Counted from the stretch's first letter, positions 1 through 10,862 are shown. The stretch: DNA of 56,157 nt from an uncultured Lachnospiraceae bacterium (GCA_947169385.1 CAMVPR010000015.1:1-56157); one strand, 5' to 3'. Numbers and translations are program-made. Notes: generated by a model not told the origin, from the sequence alone.

Positions 1-55
1 GCGATGCGATGCGATGCGATGCGATGCGATGCGATGCGATGCGATGCGATGCGAT
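1..55. repeat. GCGAT pentanucleotide tandem repeat, 11 copies
   Basis: Eleven perfect head-to-tail copies of GCGAT fill the first 55 bases, and the array may continue beyond the window edge. The unit is five bases, so it cannot encode a uniform reading frame, and there are no spacers, so it is not a CRISPR array. It may be a true microsatellite or an artefact at an assembly edge; the sequence cannot tell these apart. Confidence 0.9.
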
Positions 56-185
56 TAAGTGTGTCCGATTTCTGCATGGTTGTCAAGTCCTTTCTAGAAT
101 TTTCTTAATTATTTTTCCTGTATTCCACATCATCAATCCATTCTAATACTATATGGACTAATAACCAATCACATTTAGCGTTCCT

Positions 186-394
186 TTATCTAGCAGTTTT
201 CGGAGCTGCAAGTTCCTTAACACGTTCAATCGTTAATCCTGCTGATGAGGCTATTTCTTCAAATGTAAAAATGTAAGTTTGCCCAATTGAAGCAAATTCT
301 TAGCAATCTCAACGCTTCTAACCTCGGCACTTTCATTTCTCATATCTTCCATAACTTTTGCGACTATACTATTCTTGTACAAAACTGCAAACCT
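186..394 (-). pseudogene. Frameshifted C-terminal remnant of an Rpn-type nuclease/transposase
   Basis: On the minus strand one frame reads KVMEDMRNESAEVRSVEIA followed by a helix ending in GKLTF. The next frame continues EEIASSAGLTIERVKELA and stops at 186-188. This matches the usual tail of Rpn/PD-(D/E)XK family proteins, which end in a short helix-turn-helix-like segment. The break is a tandem 8-base duplication at 261-276 (AAATGTAA twice); removing one copy restores one frame. No start codon or catalytic core remains, and a TAA closes the frame upstream at 395-397. The rest of 56-463 shows no gene. The family call rests on the tail only. Confidence 0.55.
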
Positions 395-463
395 TTACAA
401 ATAGATTATAGCAAACATTCCATCAAACCTCAACTGGATTTTTTTACGATAAAATCACCATTA

Positions 464-1801
464 TCACTTTATGAAATACTTACTCGATTTAGCCTTCTTC
501 AAAAGCTTCTTATACGCCTTCTTCTTGCCCTTAGGCACTTTAACGGTAAAAGTGTTGCCATCTGTATAAAAAGCGCTTTCCCCTATCCTTTTAAGCTTCT
601 TAGACTTAATAGTAACAGTCTTAATCTTAGAGCAGCCAAAGAATGCTTCTCCTCCGATATCGGTAACATTTGCCCCGATAACAACATTTTTAAGATTGGT
701 ATTATAGAAAAATGCATGGTAATCAATACCGCACACCTTATATGCGCGACCATTATACTTTATCGTATCAGGAACCACAAGCTTCTCGCGTTTCTTAGCC
801 GCCTTGGTTTTACAATCATATAACGTTAATACGGTTGATTTCCCTTCGTAATAAGCGCAATAGTTTATCCCTTTATATTCAATTAAAGCATTTTTAATTA
901 ATGACGGAGATTTGGTATACTTAGAAGGTATAGTAATACTATTGTCCGGATAATAGAAATCAACAGTCATAATAACAGGCTCACTCGCATTTTGAGAAAG
1001 GCTGTTCCTTATCATATAAAGCTTACCGTCATCCTTACCGATAAGATAATCCTTCTTCGCTACAATATATACTGTTTCTTTATACGCATCAAAATTCTCT
1101 CTAAGTTTATCCTGATCATCTAAAGTATTATATATACTCTTGATCAAATCAAAATGAATTGAATTATCGGTCTCATTTATATACTTCGGCATCTCATATT
1201 CACGAAAATGTGACACTACAATACACTCTACAGCCTTACCATCTGAACTTACGACCTCATCGGCACTATAATCATATATATCCTTATAAAACTTCAAAAA
1301 TACAGGATCAGTTCCTGTTGCCTTATATTCGGCATCACTGCTAACATCAACTCCATCGGTATTCTCGCTCTCAAGATAATAATCAAGCGAAAGATACGAT
1401 TTATAATCATTATAATCCGCACGCGGCTCAAATACATAATTTTTACATTCTTTATCATATGTATATCTATACTTCTTGGCATTATCAAACCAATAATCCA
1501 AGACATATTTGTCGTATATATCGGTTCCTTTGGTATATTCAATCATGTGAGCTGTATGGCAAATGTTATCTTCTACGATATTACGCCTTACCTGATAGCC
1601 TTCCTTGGTCCTTGCAACCGTTGCCTCAGCACCTAATACATCAGACTTGGCTGCCTTATCCTTAGCCGAATTAATCTTGGTAACGCATTCATTTCTATCG
1701 GCGGCATATGCATCATTTATTCCTACGCCGAATATAGCAATCATCACGAAAGACATTATTATTACTATTCTTTTACTAAACCTCATAGCCACAGTATTCA
1801 T
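464..1801 (-). CDS. Secreted protein with a C-terminal BspA-like leucine-rich region
   Basis: About 445 residues. The N-terminus has a basic stretch and a hydrophobic segment ending in AYAA, a Sec signal peptide. The middle, about 300 residues, is rich in Asp, Tyr and Lys, and I do not recognise it. The last 130 residues hold two LRR_5 (BspA-type) repeats, with motifs such as LKNVVIGANVTDIGGEAFFG, then a Lys-rich end (KVPKGKKKAYKKLLKKAK). Such proteins are common on Lachnospiraceae surfaces; no LPXTG or other anchor is visible. A longer reading from a TTG at 1816 is possible, but the ATG at 1801 follows GGGAGAGGTGAAG and is preferred. It lies downstream of the ATP synthase operon, behind that operon's terminator. 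Confidence 0.8.
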   Translation of the reverse strand: MNTVAMRFSKRIVIIMSFVMIAIFGVGINDAYAADRNECVTKINSAKDKAAKSDVLGAEATVARTKEGYQVRRNIVEDNICHTAHMIEYTKGTDIYDKYVLDYWFDNAKKYRYTYDKECKNYVFEPRADYNDYKSYLSLDYYLESENTDGVDVSSDAEYKATGTDPVFLKFYKDIYDYSADEVVSSDGKAVECIVVSHFREYEMPKYINETDNSIHFDLIKSIYNTLDDQDKLRENFDAYKETVYIVAKKDYLIGKDDGKLYMIRNSLSQNASEPVIMTVDFYYPDNSITIPSKYTKSPSLIKNALIEYKGINYCAYYEGKSTVLTLYDCKTKAAKKREKLVVPDTIKYNGRAYKVCGIDYHAFFYNTNLKNVVIGANVTDIGGEAFFGCSKIKTVTIKSKKLKRIGESAFYTDGNTFTVKVPKGKKKAYKKLLKKAKSSKYFIK

Positions 1802-1881
1802 CTTCACCTCTCCCAACCTTATAAAAAATCATATATACAAGTATAAATCAATACAATAAATAAAACAAGAATCCGTTATAT

Positions 1882-1913
1882 AAAAAAAGCCACCCTGCAT
1901 ACGCAAGGTGGCT
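1882..1913 (-). terminator. Intrinsic terminator of the atp operon
   Basis: On the minus strand AGCCACC pairs with GGTGGCT, with three further pairs around a short loop, followed by a run of seven T. It lies 24 bases after the atpC stop codon. Confidence 0.85.
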
Positions 1914-1936
1914 GAAATTACAATATATTCCAGAGA

Positions 1937-2356
1937 TCAATAGCCTCTCTTATGTAGTCTGTCAACGGTCTTAAGTCTGCTCATAGCACGATTAAGCGCA
2001 GCCTGACTTCTGGCATATTCTTCCATACTCTGGCGCTGCTTTAATCTCTCTTCAGCACGCTGCTTAGCTTCCTCAGCTCGATGTGCATCGATATCCTCAG
2101 GACGCTCAACTGTATCTGAAAGTACTACGACCTTCTCTCCGGTAACCTCGACAATACCCATACCGGTTGCCGCATAATGCCACTCTCCGTCAATCTGATA
2201 TCTAAGCTCACACGAATCTAAGGCACAGACCATGGTCTCATGTCCCGGCAAGATACCATGCTCACCGTCAGATGAACGGAATACAAGCATCTCACACTCA
2301 CCGCTGAAGAAAGGATGATCACTGGCAACTATATCCAGTTGAAATGTATTCTCCAT
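1937..2356 (-). CDS. atpC: ATP synthase F1 subunit epsilon
   Basis: The 139-residue subunit of the central stalk, which links gamma to the c-ring and can restrain ATP hydrolysis. The N-terminal beta-sandwich is recognisable from LDIVASDHPFFSGECEMLVF and the GILPGHETMVCAL segment, followed by a C-terminal helical hairpin rich in Arg, Glu and Gln (RAEEAKQRAEERLKQRQSM). Length is typical for the family. It is last in the operon, 13 bases after atpD, with AGGGTGATGATTA before the ATG, and is followed by the operon terminator. Identity is clear from both sequence and context. Confidence 0.95.
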   Translation of the reverse strand: MENTFQLDIVASDHPFFSGECEMLVFRSSDGEHGILPGHETMVCALDSCELRYQIDGEWHYAATGMGIVEVTGEKVVVLSDTVERPEDIDAHRAEEAKQRAEERLKQRQSMEEYARSQAALNRAMSRLKTVDRLHKRGY

Positions 2357-2369
2357 TAATCATCACCCT

Positions 2370-3809
<1,440 letters not shown>

Positions 3810-3822
3810 TCAATATAAAATG

Positions 3823-4710
3823 CTATCCGTTCTTCTTCTGCGCGTTAGCTCCGGCAGCAATCTCAGTAATCTCCTGAGTAATTGCACCCTGTCTTGCACG
3901 GTTAAGAGACAATGTAAGGTCAGATATAATATCCTTAGCACTGTCAGTAGCTGACTGCATAGCCAACATACGTGCATTCTGCTCACTACAGAAGGCCTGA
4001 ACCAAAGCACCGTATACAATTCCCTTAACATAGTTTGGTACGATCATATCCATAACTGCCTCAGGGGTTGGTGAAAAGCTTGCATAGCTTCTGTACTCAC
4101 CTGTCACTCTGTTCTCAATAATTGATCGTTTGAGTGGCAACACAGATATAACCTGTGGTTCTGAGGACATTGAATTAACCATCTTGGTGTAAATGATATA
4201 TACCTCGTCAAGTTCCTTCTTCTCAAATAAATCAACCATCTGCTCAGCTATATTACGAGCTCTTACAAATGTCGGATCTTGAGCTGCATACAGGAAATCC
4301 TGATCAACATTATAACCTTTTCTGGTAAAGTATGCTCTACCCACACTTCCTACAACAAAGAGCTTAAAGGAAGGATTCTCCTTGATGAGCTCGTCTGTCA
4401 TCTTGATTATATTGTGATTGTACGAACCGCAGAGTCCCTTGTCACCGGTTATAACGATAACTCCGGTCTTCTGCTCATCCTCAGGTATCTCTTCTCTCTC
4501 ATCGAAGAACTTGTGATCAAATTCATCTCCGGTATGATTCAAGATATCAAGGATAGTCTCCTGCATCTTGTTAAAGTAAGGCGTTGTAGCCTCTAAGCTC
4601 TTTCTCGCCTTTCTAACCTTGGTCGAGGAAATCAGATACATGGCGTTGGTAATCTTCATTATGTCATCGACACCCTTTATGTGGGAACGAATCTCTTTCA
4701 TACTTGCCAT
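3823..4710 (-). CDS. atpG: ATP synthase F1 subunit gamma
   Basis: The 295-residue rotor shaft. The N-terminal helix (MASMKEIRSHIKGVDDIMKITNAM) and the C-terminal helix (MLAMQSATDSAKDIISDLTL onward, then NRARQGAITQEITEIAAGA) are the two halves of the coiled coil that enters the alpha-beta hexamer. The middle domain holds the conserved VITGDKGLCGSYN segment. It lies 10 bases downstream of atpA, with GGTGA six bases before the ATG. The 55-base gap before atpD shows no terminator. Confidence 0.96.
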   Translation of the reverse strand: MASMKEIRSHIKGVDDIMKITNAMYLISSTKVRKARKSLEATTPYFNKMQETILDILNHTGDEFDHKFFDEREEIPEDEQKTGVIVITGDKGLCGSYNHNIIKMTDELIKENPSFKLFVVGSVGRAYFTRKGYNVDQDFLYAAQDPTFVRARNIAEQMVDLFEKKELDEVYIIYTKMVNSMSSEPQVISVLPLKRSIIENRVTGEYRSYASFSPTPEAVMDMIVPNYVKGIVYGALVQAFCSEQNARMLAMQSATDSAKDIISDLTLSLNRARQGAITQEITEIAAGANAQKKNG

Positions 4711-4720
4711 GTATAATCAC

Positions 4721-6220
4721 CTACTCCTTAAATTCAATGGTTATATTCTTAATCTTCTCAGCAGTCTCATCTGAAAGAACCTTCTTGTTGTTAATCTCAT
4801 CCACAATATCCTTATGCTCACGATTGAAGTGATCGATAAGATTACGTGTGAACTCACCAACCTTCTCAAGTTCCATATCAAGGAGAAGCTTCTGGTTAGC
4901 TACATAAAGTATAATAACCTGCTCTGCCATGCTCTTTGGATGATAAAGTGGCTGCTTTAATATCTCCATCAATCTGCTACCATGATCAAGGAGTTCCTTG
5001 GTTGCGGCATCAAGATCAGAACTGAACTGTGTAAATGCCTGCATCTCACGATACTGTGAAAGATCGAGTTTCAACGTACCGGCAACCTTCTTCATAGCCT
5101 TAGTCTGTGCTGCACCACCAACACGGGATACAGAGAGACCTACGTTAACCGCAGGACGCTGACCTGCGAAGAATAACTCACTCTCAAGGAATATCTGACC
5201 ATCAGTAATAGATATAACGTTAGTAGGGATATACGCTGATACATCGCCCGCCTGTGTCTCGATAATAGGAAGTGCGGTAATAGAACCGCCTCCATGAGCC
5301 TCGTCAAGACGACATGAACGCTCTAAGAGTCTTGAATGGAGATAGAATACATCTCCAGGATAAGCCTCACGTCCAGGTGGTCTCTGAAGAAGCAATGACA
5401 TAGAACGATAAGCAACTGCGTGCTTAGAAAGATCATCATAAATTATAAGCACGTCCTTACCCTGCTTCATAAAGAATTCAGCAATAGCTGTTCCTGCATA
5501 TGGAGCAATCCACTGAAGTGGTGCCAAGTCAGATGCTGACGCATTGACAACAACACTGTAATCCATAGCTCCGTACTTCTCTAAGTTGCCAACAAGCTTA
5601 GCAACTGTAGAAGCTTTCTGTCCGATTGCGACATAGACACATATCATGTCTTTGCCCTTCTGGTTAATAATCGCATCAACGGCAATTGATGTCTTACCTG
5701 TCTGACGGTCACCGATAATCAACTCACGCTGTCCTCTACCGATAGGGAACATAGAGTCAATTGACATGATACCTGTCTCCATAGGTACTGATACTGACTT
5801 TCTGATACATACACCGGGAGCCTCTGCCTCAACCGGGAAGTAATCGGTAGTCTTAATCTCGCCCTTGCCGTCAATAGGCTCACCGAGTACATTAACTACA
5901 CGACCAATCATGGCATCACCTACCGGGATACCTGCCATCTTCTTGGTTCTCTCAACCTTAGAACCTTCCTGAAGACCCTTATCGGTACCAAGTAAAACTA
6001 CACCGACAGTCTTGGTATTAAGGTTCTGTACCATACCGGTTGTACCGTTCTCAAATTCAACAAGCTCACCGTACATGGCGTGTTCTATACCATAAACAGT
6101 TGCGATACCATCACCGACTGAGATAATCGAGCCGGTCTCTTTCGCCTCTGTTTTTGTGTCATATCCTTCGATCTCGCTCTTTAAGACCTTTAAAACCTCT
6201 TCCGGATTTACACTACTCAA
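4721..6220 (-). CDS. atpA: ATP synthase F1 subunit alpha
   Basis: About 499 residues, the non-catalytic nucleotide-binding subunit. Visible: the P-loop GDRQTGKT, the [15 protein letters not shown] segment, and the arginine finger in [16 protein letters not shown]. The frame is open from a GTG at 6229, but that codon overlaps the atpH stop and leaves no room for a ribosome binding site. The TTG at 6220 has GGAGG eight bases upstream, inside the end of atpH, so I choose it. The gene then starts five bases after the atpH TGA, an arrangement typical of translational coupling. The TTG choice is an inference. Confidence 0.93.
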   Translation of the reverse strand: MSSVNPEEVLKVLKSEIEGYDTKTEAKETGSIISVGDGIATVYGIEHAMYGELVEFENGTTGMVQNLNTKTVGVVLLGTDKGLQEGSKVERTKKMAGIPVGDAMIGRVVNVLGEPIDGKGEIKTTDYFPVEAEAPGVCIRKSVSVPMETGIMSIDSMFPIGRGQRELIIGDRQTGKTSIAVDAIINQKGKDMICVYVAIGQKASTVAKLVGNLEKYGAMDYSVVVNASASDLAPLQWIAPYAGTAIAEFFMKQGKDVLIIYDDLSKHAVAYRSMSLLLQRPPGREAYPGDVFYLHSRLLERSCRLDEAHGGGSITALPIIETQAGDVSAYIPTNVISITDGQIFLESELFFAGQRPAVNVGLSVSRVGGAAQTKAMKKVAGTLKLDLSQYREMQAFTQFSSDLDAATKELLDHGSRLMEILKQPLYHPKSMAEQVIILYVANQKLLLDMELEKVGEFTRNLIDHFNREHKDIVDEINNKKVLSDETAEKIKNITIEFKE

Positions 6221-6225
6221 TGTTT

Positions 6226-6729
6226 TCACCTCCGCATAAGATTTTTGGTTAATTGCTTAATATGTCCTTTGATACTTCTGTCAATCTCAAAGTCGTCTAC
6301 CTTGAGGACAAAACCACCGATAAGCGACGGCTGCTCTACAAGCTTAAGCTCTACGCCATCCTTTTTGGTATCCTTAGCAATCTTACTCTTAATCTCTTCT
6401 ATCTGCTTAGAATCAGGTTTAGCAACATAGTAAAGCGTGGCTTTAGCCCAATTCTTAGCCTCTACAGTGCAATCGTGATAAGCTTCAAATATATCAGCAA
6501 TCTGACTAATCATATGATTGTCTGTCACAACCTTCAAAAAAGAAGTGATGCTCTTGTCAAACAGCTTATCAATGACCGCGTGTTTCTCTTTATTTCTAAC
6601 AGATGGATTGTCAAGGGCAGATAACAATTCTTCACTTGATGTAAATGTATCAGACGTGTCTTTTATAACAGCGTCATCAAGCTTCAATTCATACAAAACC
6701 CTTCCGTACTGCATCGCACGTTCTGTCAT
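6226..6729 (-). CDS. atpH: ATP synthase F1 subunit delta
   Basis: A 167-residue OSCP-type subunit joining F1 to the b-subunit peripheral stalk. It has the usual layout: an N-terminal helical domain ([19 protein letters not shown], with [21 protein letters not shown]) and a C-terminal strand region ending in [20 protein letters not shown], the most conserved part of the family. Its start overlaps the atpF stop by one base, and its own end contains the atpA ribosome binding site, so translation of these three genes is probably coupled. Confidence 0.93.
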   Translation of the reverse strand: MTERAMQYGRVLYELKLDDAVIKDTSDTFTSSEELLSALDNPSVRNKEKHAVIDKLFDKSITSFLKVVTDNHMISQIADIFEAYHDCTVEAKNWAKATLYYVAKPDSKQIEEIKSKIAKDTKKDGVELKLVEQPSLIGGFVLKVDDFEIDRSIKGHIKQLTKNLMRR

Positions 6730-7220
6730 TATCTACCACCTGCCTCGCCAAGGAAATCGTCCAAATATTTCTTGTTGGCTTCCTCATCTATATTATGATT
6801 GATAACCTGCGTAGCTGCAGCCATAGCAATAGTTGCAATCTCCTGACGCAAGCTGCTCATCGCCTTCTCCTTGTCAGCCTCAATAGACTCTTTGGCATCA
6901 GCGATCATCTTAGCAGTCTCTTCCTGCGTCTTAGCAACTGCCTCGTCATGTTCCTTAGCAGAAGCCTTCTTAGCCTTATCTATGATGTCAGCAGCCTCCT
7001 GCTTGGCATCGGCTATAGAAGCCTCATACTCTGTCTTAAGCTTTATGGCATCTTCTTTCTCTTTGGCAGCCTCATCTAAATCACCCTGGATAAGCGCGTT
7101 ACGCTTAGCAATGATCTCATTGACCGGTTTAAAAAGAAAATGCTTCATCAATGCAAAGAAGACAAGGACATTAACGACATTGGCGATGACTGTAACCCAA
7201 TTAATAGACATTAATTCCAT
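6729..7220 (-). CDS. atpF: ATP synthase Fo subunit b
   Basis: A 163-residue peripheral stalk subunit. One N-terminal membrane helix (WVTVIANVVNVLVFFALM) is followed by the conserved HFLFKPVNEIIAKRNALI segment, then a long charged helix rich in Ala, Glu, Lys and Asp that forms the dimeric stalk. Length is normal. AGGAGG lies eight bases before the ATG. There is one b gene and no b-prime gene, as in most Firmicutes. Confidence 0.95.
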   Translation of the reverse strand: MELMSINWVTVIANVVNVLVFFALMKHFLFKPVNEIIAKRNALIQGDLDEAAKEKEDAIKLKTEYEASIADAKQEAADIIDKAKKASAKEHDEAVAKTQEETAKMIADAKESIEADKEKAMSSLRQEIATIAMAAATQVINHNIDEEANKKYLDDFLGEAGGR

Positions 7221-7255
7221 GTTCTTCGCCTCCTAATCTTATAATCTTTATTATC

Positions 7256-7474
7256 TTACTTAAGCATAAGAATAATCATAAGACCGATAACGAAACCGTA
7301 AATAGCTGTTGCCTCTGCAAGCGCACAACCAAGAATAAGTGCTGAGTTGATTGAACTTGCTGCCTCCGGCTGACGTGCGATAGACTCTGTAGCCTTAGAA
7401 GTAGCGATACCGATACCTACACCTGCTCCAAGACCTGTCAATACTGCAATACCTGCTCCAATTGCTGTTAACAT
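7256..7474 (-). CDS. atpE: ATP synthase Fo subunit c, second copy
   Basis: A 72-residue hairpin of two membrane helices forming the rotor ring. The polar loop is ARQPEA, and the ion-binding carboxylate is the Glu in ALAEATAIYG. The protein is identical to that of the preceding gene. The two copies differ at about ten bases near their ends, all synonymous, while 7311-7438 is base-for-base identical to the other copy. The residue at the place of the Na+-ligand Gln of sodium-type c-subunits is Ile (GVGIG), and the residue after the key Glu is Ala, so proton use is more likely. Confidence 0.95.
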   Translation of the reverse strand: MLTAIGAGIAVLTGLGAGVGIGIATSKATESIARQPEAASSINSALILGCALAEATAIYGFVIGLMIILMLK

Positions 7475-7512
7475 AATAAGTTACCTCCTAAATTGTAATA
7501 TTATATGTTTAA

Positions 7513-7731
7513 TTATTTAAGCATCAAAATAATCATAAGTCCGATTACGAAACCGTAGATAGCTGTAGCCTCTGCAAGCGCACAACCAAGAATAAGTGCT
7601 GAGTTGATTGAACTTGCTGCCTCCGGCTGACGTGCGATAGACTCTGTAGCCTTAGAAGTAGCGATACCGATACCTACACCTGCTCCAAGACCTGTTAATA
7701 CTGCAATACCTGCACCGATTGCTGTTAACAT
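7513..7731 (-). CDS. atpE: ATP synthase Fo subunit c, first copy
   Basis: First of two tandem c-subunit genes, encoding the same 72 residues as the next gene, 38 bases downstream. Each copy has its own strong ribosome binding site (TAGGAGGTAA), which fits the high copy number of c in the ring. Tandem c genes with identical products are known from some anaerobic Firmicutes such as Acetobacterium. The short spacer between copies shows no terminator, so both probably share one mRNA. Confidence 0.95.
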   Translation of the reverse strand: MLTAIGAGIAVLTGLGAGVGIGIATSKATESIARQPEAASSINSALILGCALAEATAIYGFVIGLMIILMLK

Positions 7732-7791
7732 AATTAATTACCTCCTAATTGTTTAATATTGTTTATCCCCTACTTCTCACAGTGAAAATGA

Positions 7792-8478
7792 TTATTCCAT
7801 CTTCTCACTCATAAACATTGAAGTAAGGAATACAAAAACATAAGCTTGCATGCATCCGTCAAATAAGTAAAAATAGCAACTGAACACCTGTGGAACGATC
7901 CATGCTACAACGCATTTAAGAAGCTCCATGATAATGAAAGCTCCAAGAACGTTACCAAAAAGTCGCATACAAAGTGACAATGGCTGGATACCTATCTCAA
8001 GTATGTTGATTGGTGTTACAATGGCTACCGGTTTAGTAAATGACTTAACCCAGCCAAAAACACCATGAGCCCGAATTCCCGACATCTGAATAAGGACAAC
8101 ACTCATCAATGCCAGACTCGCTGTAACATTGATATCCTTGGTCGGTGGCGTAAAGCCAAAGAATCCGATTGTGTTGGAAAAAATCAGAAAGATCAGAACC
8201 GATCCCAAATATGGTATATAAGGCTTACCATGATGACCAAGTGTACCCGTAAAGAAGTTGTTAATGAAATTGACAACCCACTCTAAGGCAATCTGCGGTC
8301 CCTTAGGAACAATCTGAAGGTTTCTGGTTAAGAGAATGCATACTAACACGATAACTGCCATGACTATCCATGAGTTCACAACCGAATTGGTAAATACCAG
8401 ATCGTGCCCTGCAATATGTAGCTCAAAGACAGGAATCGGTGAAAGTTTCTCAACAATCTCTTCGGAAATCTTTTCCAT
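7792..8478 (-). CDS. atpB: ATP synthase Fo subunit a
   Basis: A 228-residue membrane subunit forming the ion half-channels. The essential Arg lies in PLSLCMRLFGNVLGAFIIME, the family's most conserved helix; several other hydrophobic segments fit five to six membrane helices. First gene of the operon: no atpI precedes it. It starts 40 bases downstream of a near-consensus promoter. The C-terminal helix pair (SCYFYLFDGCMQAYVFVFLTSMF) is normal for the family. Confidence 0.94.
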   Translation of the reverse strand: MEKISEEIVEKLSPIPVFELHIAGHDLVFTNSVVNSWIVMAVIVLVCILLTRNLQIVPKGPQIALEWVVNFINNFFTGTLGHHGKPYIPYLGSVLIFLIFSNTIGFFGFTPPTKDINVTASLALMSVVLIQMSGIRAHGVFGWVKSFTKPVAIVTPINILEIGIQPLSLCMRLFGNVLGAFIIMELLKCVVAWIVPQVFSCYFYLFDGCMQAYVFVFLTSMFMSEKME

Positions 8479-8518
8479 AGCATACTCACCTTCTTTGCTT
8501 AGTTATAGTATCTTGTTA

Positions 8519-8548
8519 ATTATAACCTTTTTCTCACATATATGTCAA
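8519..8548 (-). promoter_or_regulatory. Sigma-A promoter of the atp operon
   Basis: On the minus strand a perfect TTGACA (8543-8548) is followed after 18 bases by a perfect TATAAT (8519-8524), 40 bases before the atpB ATG. It is the only strong promoter I see ahead of the nine-gene operon. Confidence 0.85.
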
Positions 8549-8655
8549 TCAATATTTAGTATATATGTAGTGATAATTTATCAAAATCTAGTAAGTTTTT
8601 GTAAATTTTATCCAAAAACTAGTTAAAACTCGTTAACTAAAGAATTTATAAGACA

Positions 8656-10818
8656 TCATTCTTTATTCTTGATTTTATCCTCAGGAAGATAATCAAAAAG
8701 CATTTGCTCTAACTCTTGTACGGAAATCGGTTTAGAAAGGTAGTCCGTGAAGCCCTCTGCAATATACTTGTCCTTGGCGCCGCTTATAGCATCTGCGGTA
8801 AGACATATAATCGGAGTATCGAGATTGGTATCGCTCTCCTCCTTGATGATACGCATTGCAGTAACCCCATCCATCACAGGCATGCGCTGATCCATAAATA
8901 TAATATCGTACTTGCTCTCTTTAGCAAGTTCAATAGCGTCTCTTCCGCTCTCGGCAGTATCAATATTAATCTTGGAATTCCTAAGAAGCCCCTTGACAAC
9001 CATTAAGTTCATAGCCGTGTCATCCACGACAAGAATCTTCGCCTCAGGGGCATATATACTCTCTTTTCTTGCTGTCAGCGCGCTTACTGTCTTTTTGAAT
9101 CTGTCTCTGAAATCTCCTATAGGTTCGGCAGATGTATACTTCTGAGGGATTAAAAACTTAAATGTAGAGCCCTCTCCATAAACACTTTCAACCTTGATCT
9201 CACCGTCCATCATCTCGACGAGACTCTTGGTAATAGCAAGTCCAAGCCCGGTACCTTCAATAGTGCTGTTCTTCTCAAGATCCACTCTCTCGAACTTGGT
9301 AAAAAGCTTATCGACATCCTCTTCCTTGATTCCAACACCGGTGTCTTTGACATTTACTATGAGATCAATCAGTTCTTCATCTTCATGTTTCTTGAAATCA
9401 ACGTTAAATGAAACATTTCCCTTGTGAGTGTACTTGACCGCATTATTGAGAAGGTTGGTCACAACCTGTCTTACACGAATCTCATCACCGTAAAGACTGT
9501 CAGGAATCTCTTTGTTGACATTAACATTGAACTTAAGCTTCTTGGCTTCAGCCTTAAATGAAATCATGTTGCAGACATCATTTATAACAGAACTGAGCTT
9601 ATATTCTCCATAAACAAGCTCAAGCTTACCCGCCTCAATCTTGGAGAAATCAAGTATATCGTTGATAAGTGAAAGCAGACTCTTACCCGCGCTGTCAATG
9701 TTCCATGAATTGTTGCAAATGTCAGCAAATGTGTTAACTATCTCCTCTCTATCCTCAGGCAACTCATCCCTTGACTTGACACTCTCCCTTAAAATCATCT
9801 CGTTCATTCCGAGAACAGCATTAATAGGCGTTCTGATTTCATGTGACATATTCGCTAGAAAGTCACTCTTGGCTGCATTAGAATGCTCTGCGATAATCTT
9901 GGCTTCTCTTAACTCTTCGCTCTCTGCTGCCTTATTCATAAGGTTAACAACAAATATAATACAGATTGTTACGAAGAGGATTATACCGGAAAGAACAAAA
10001 AGCATAACAGCAATAACGCTGTACGGATCTGACTCTCCCGCCTCTCCTATTCCTGCTGACAGAGTACTCTTCATCCATCTTGCAAGAAAGTATCCTCCCA
10101 CACAACAGAACAGGATAAAACCTGCATACATCGGGCGAAAAGCTTTTCTGATGTATAATCTGTTGCCAAGGTTCTCACTGCTTAGTGAATCACCGTAAGT
10201 CTTTATAATCATCCAAGGAATTATAAGATAGAACGCAAAATCAAGAATACACGCATAGTTATATGGATAAAGCCACTCAGAAGGCCAATCAAAGCACGAA
10301 GAAGTCCACATTACGTACTCAAACAATATAAATCCGAAGCACGCATAAGCAATATACGGCGGCCTAGCACCGTTCTTCTTGTTCTTGATGTAATATGCTA
10401 TAGAATTGACACTGAGCACCACAGAAACAGTAGCAAAAACACCCTGCCACAAGCTGTTGAGCACTCCGCCAAACGGTATATAAAGTATAAACTGATATAT
10501 ATTAAGACCTATAGGTATAATTGCAAATGGTGAAAAGAAGCGCTTCTCTTCCTTACTCATTAAGTCAAATTGCATCACAGATATGACAACCAGCGACACA
10601 TTCCACCCAAAATAAGCAAAGAAAGACGATACACCGGGATAGTCGCCCATTACAAGTACATAAATCCCCCAGTAATAGTTAGACAAGAAACATGTCAAAA
10701 GAAATACAAGTGAATATAACCACGCCCTTCTTGGTTTAACAATATAGTAAAAGAGACATGTCATAATTCCCGCTATATTAACGCTTATTCCGTATATATT
10801 ACTCAACTGTTCAAACAT
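8656..10818 (-). CDS. Hybrid sensor histidine kinase with seven-helix-type membrane sensor
   Basis: 720 residues. The first 290 or so form about eight hydrophobic segments, an integral membrane sensor I cannot match to a named family. A short linker leads to the HisKA domain (SDFLANMSHEIRTPINAVLG, phospho-acceptor His326), then an HATPase_c domain with N box NLLNNAVKYTH, G1 box DTGVGIKEED and G2 box GTGLGLAITKSLV. A receiver domain follows (ILVVDDTAMNLMVV; phospho-acceptor Asp643 in FMDQRMPVMDG; Lys in YLSKPI). There is no output domain, so the signal must pass to an unseen partner. No response regulator or Hpt gene is adjacent. It lies just upstream of the atp promoter and has its own promoter. 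Confidence 0.92.
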   Translation of the reverse strand: MFEQLSNIYGISVNIAGIMTCLFYYIVKPRRAWLYSLVFLLTCFLSNYYWGIYVLVMGDYPGVSSFFAYFGWNVSLVVISVMQFDLMSKEEKRFFSPFAIIPIGLNIYQFILYIPFGGVLNSLWQGVFATVSVVLSVNSIAYYIKNKKNGARPPYIAYACFGFILFEYVMWTSSCFDWPSEWLYPYNYACILDFAFYLIIPWMIIKTYGDSLSSENLGNRLYIRKAFRPMYAGFILFCCVGGYFLARWMKSTLSAGIGEAGESDPYSVIAVMLFVLSGIILFVTICIIFVVNLMNKAAESEELREAKIIAEHSNAAKSDFLANMSHEIRTPINAVLGMNEMILRESVKSRDELPEDREEIVNTFADICNNSWNIDSAGKSLLSLINDILDFSKIEAGKLELVYGEYKLSSVINDVCNMISFKAEAKKLKFNVNVNKEIPDSLYGDEIRVRQVVTNLLNNAVKYTHKGNVSFNVDFKKHEDEELIDLIVNVKDTGVGIKEEDVDKLFTKFERVDLEKNSTIEGTGLGLAITKSLVEMMDGEIKVESVYGEGSTFKFLIPQKYTSAEPIGDFRDRFKKTVSALTARKESIYAPEAKILVVDDTAMNLMVVKGLLRNSKINIDTAESGRDAIELAKESKYDIIFMDQRMPVMDGVTAMRIIKEESDTNLDTPIICLTADAISGAKDKYIAEGFTDYLSKPISVQELEQMLFDYLPEDKIKNKE

Positions 10819-10862
10819 ATAACCACCCTAACATATTCATCAACCAGTTTAACGCTCCCTAT

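Noticed and set aside
1-55. CRISPR array
   Set aside because: The units are five bases long and contiguous, with no spacers.
287-823. Plus-strand open frame of 178 codons
   Set aside because: It lies mostly antisense to the leucine-rich protein gene, has no ribosome binding site and no family-like features; the minus-strand frames explain the region.
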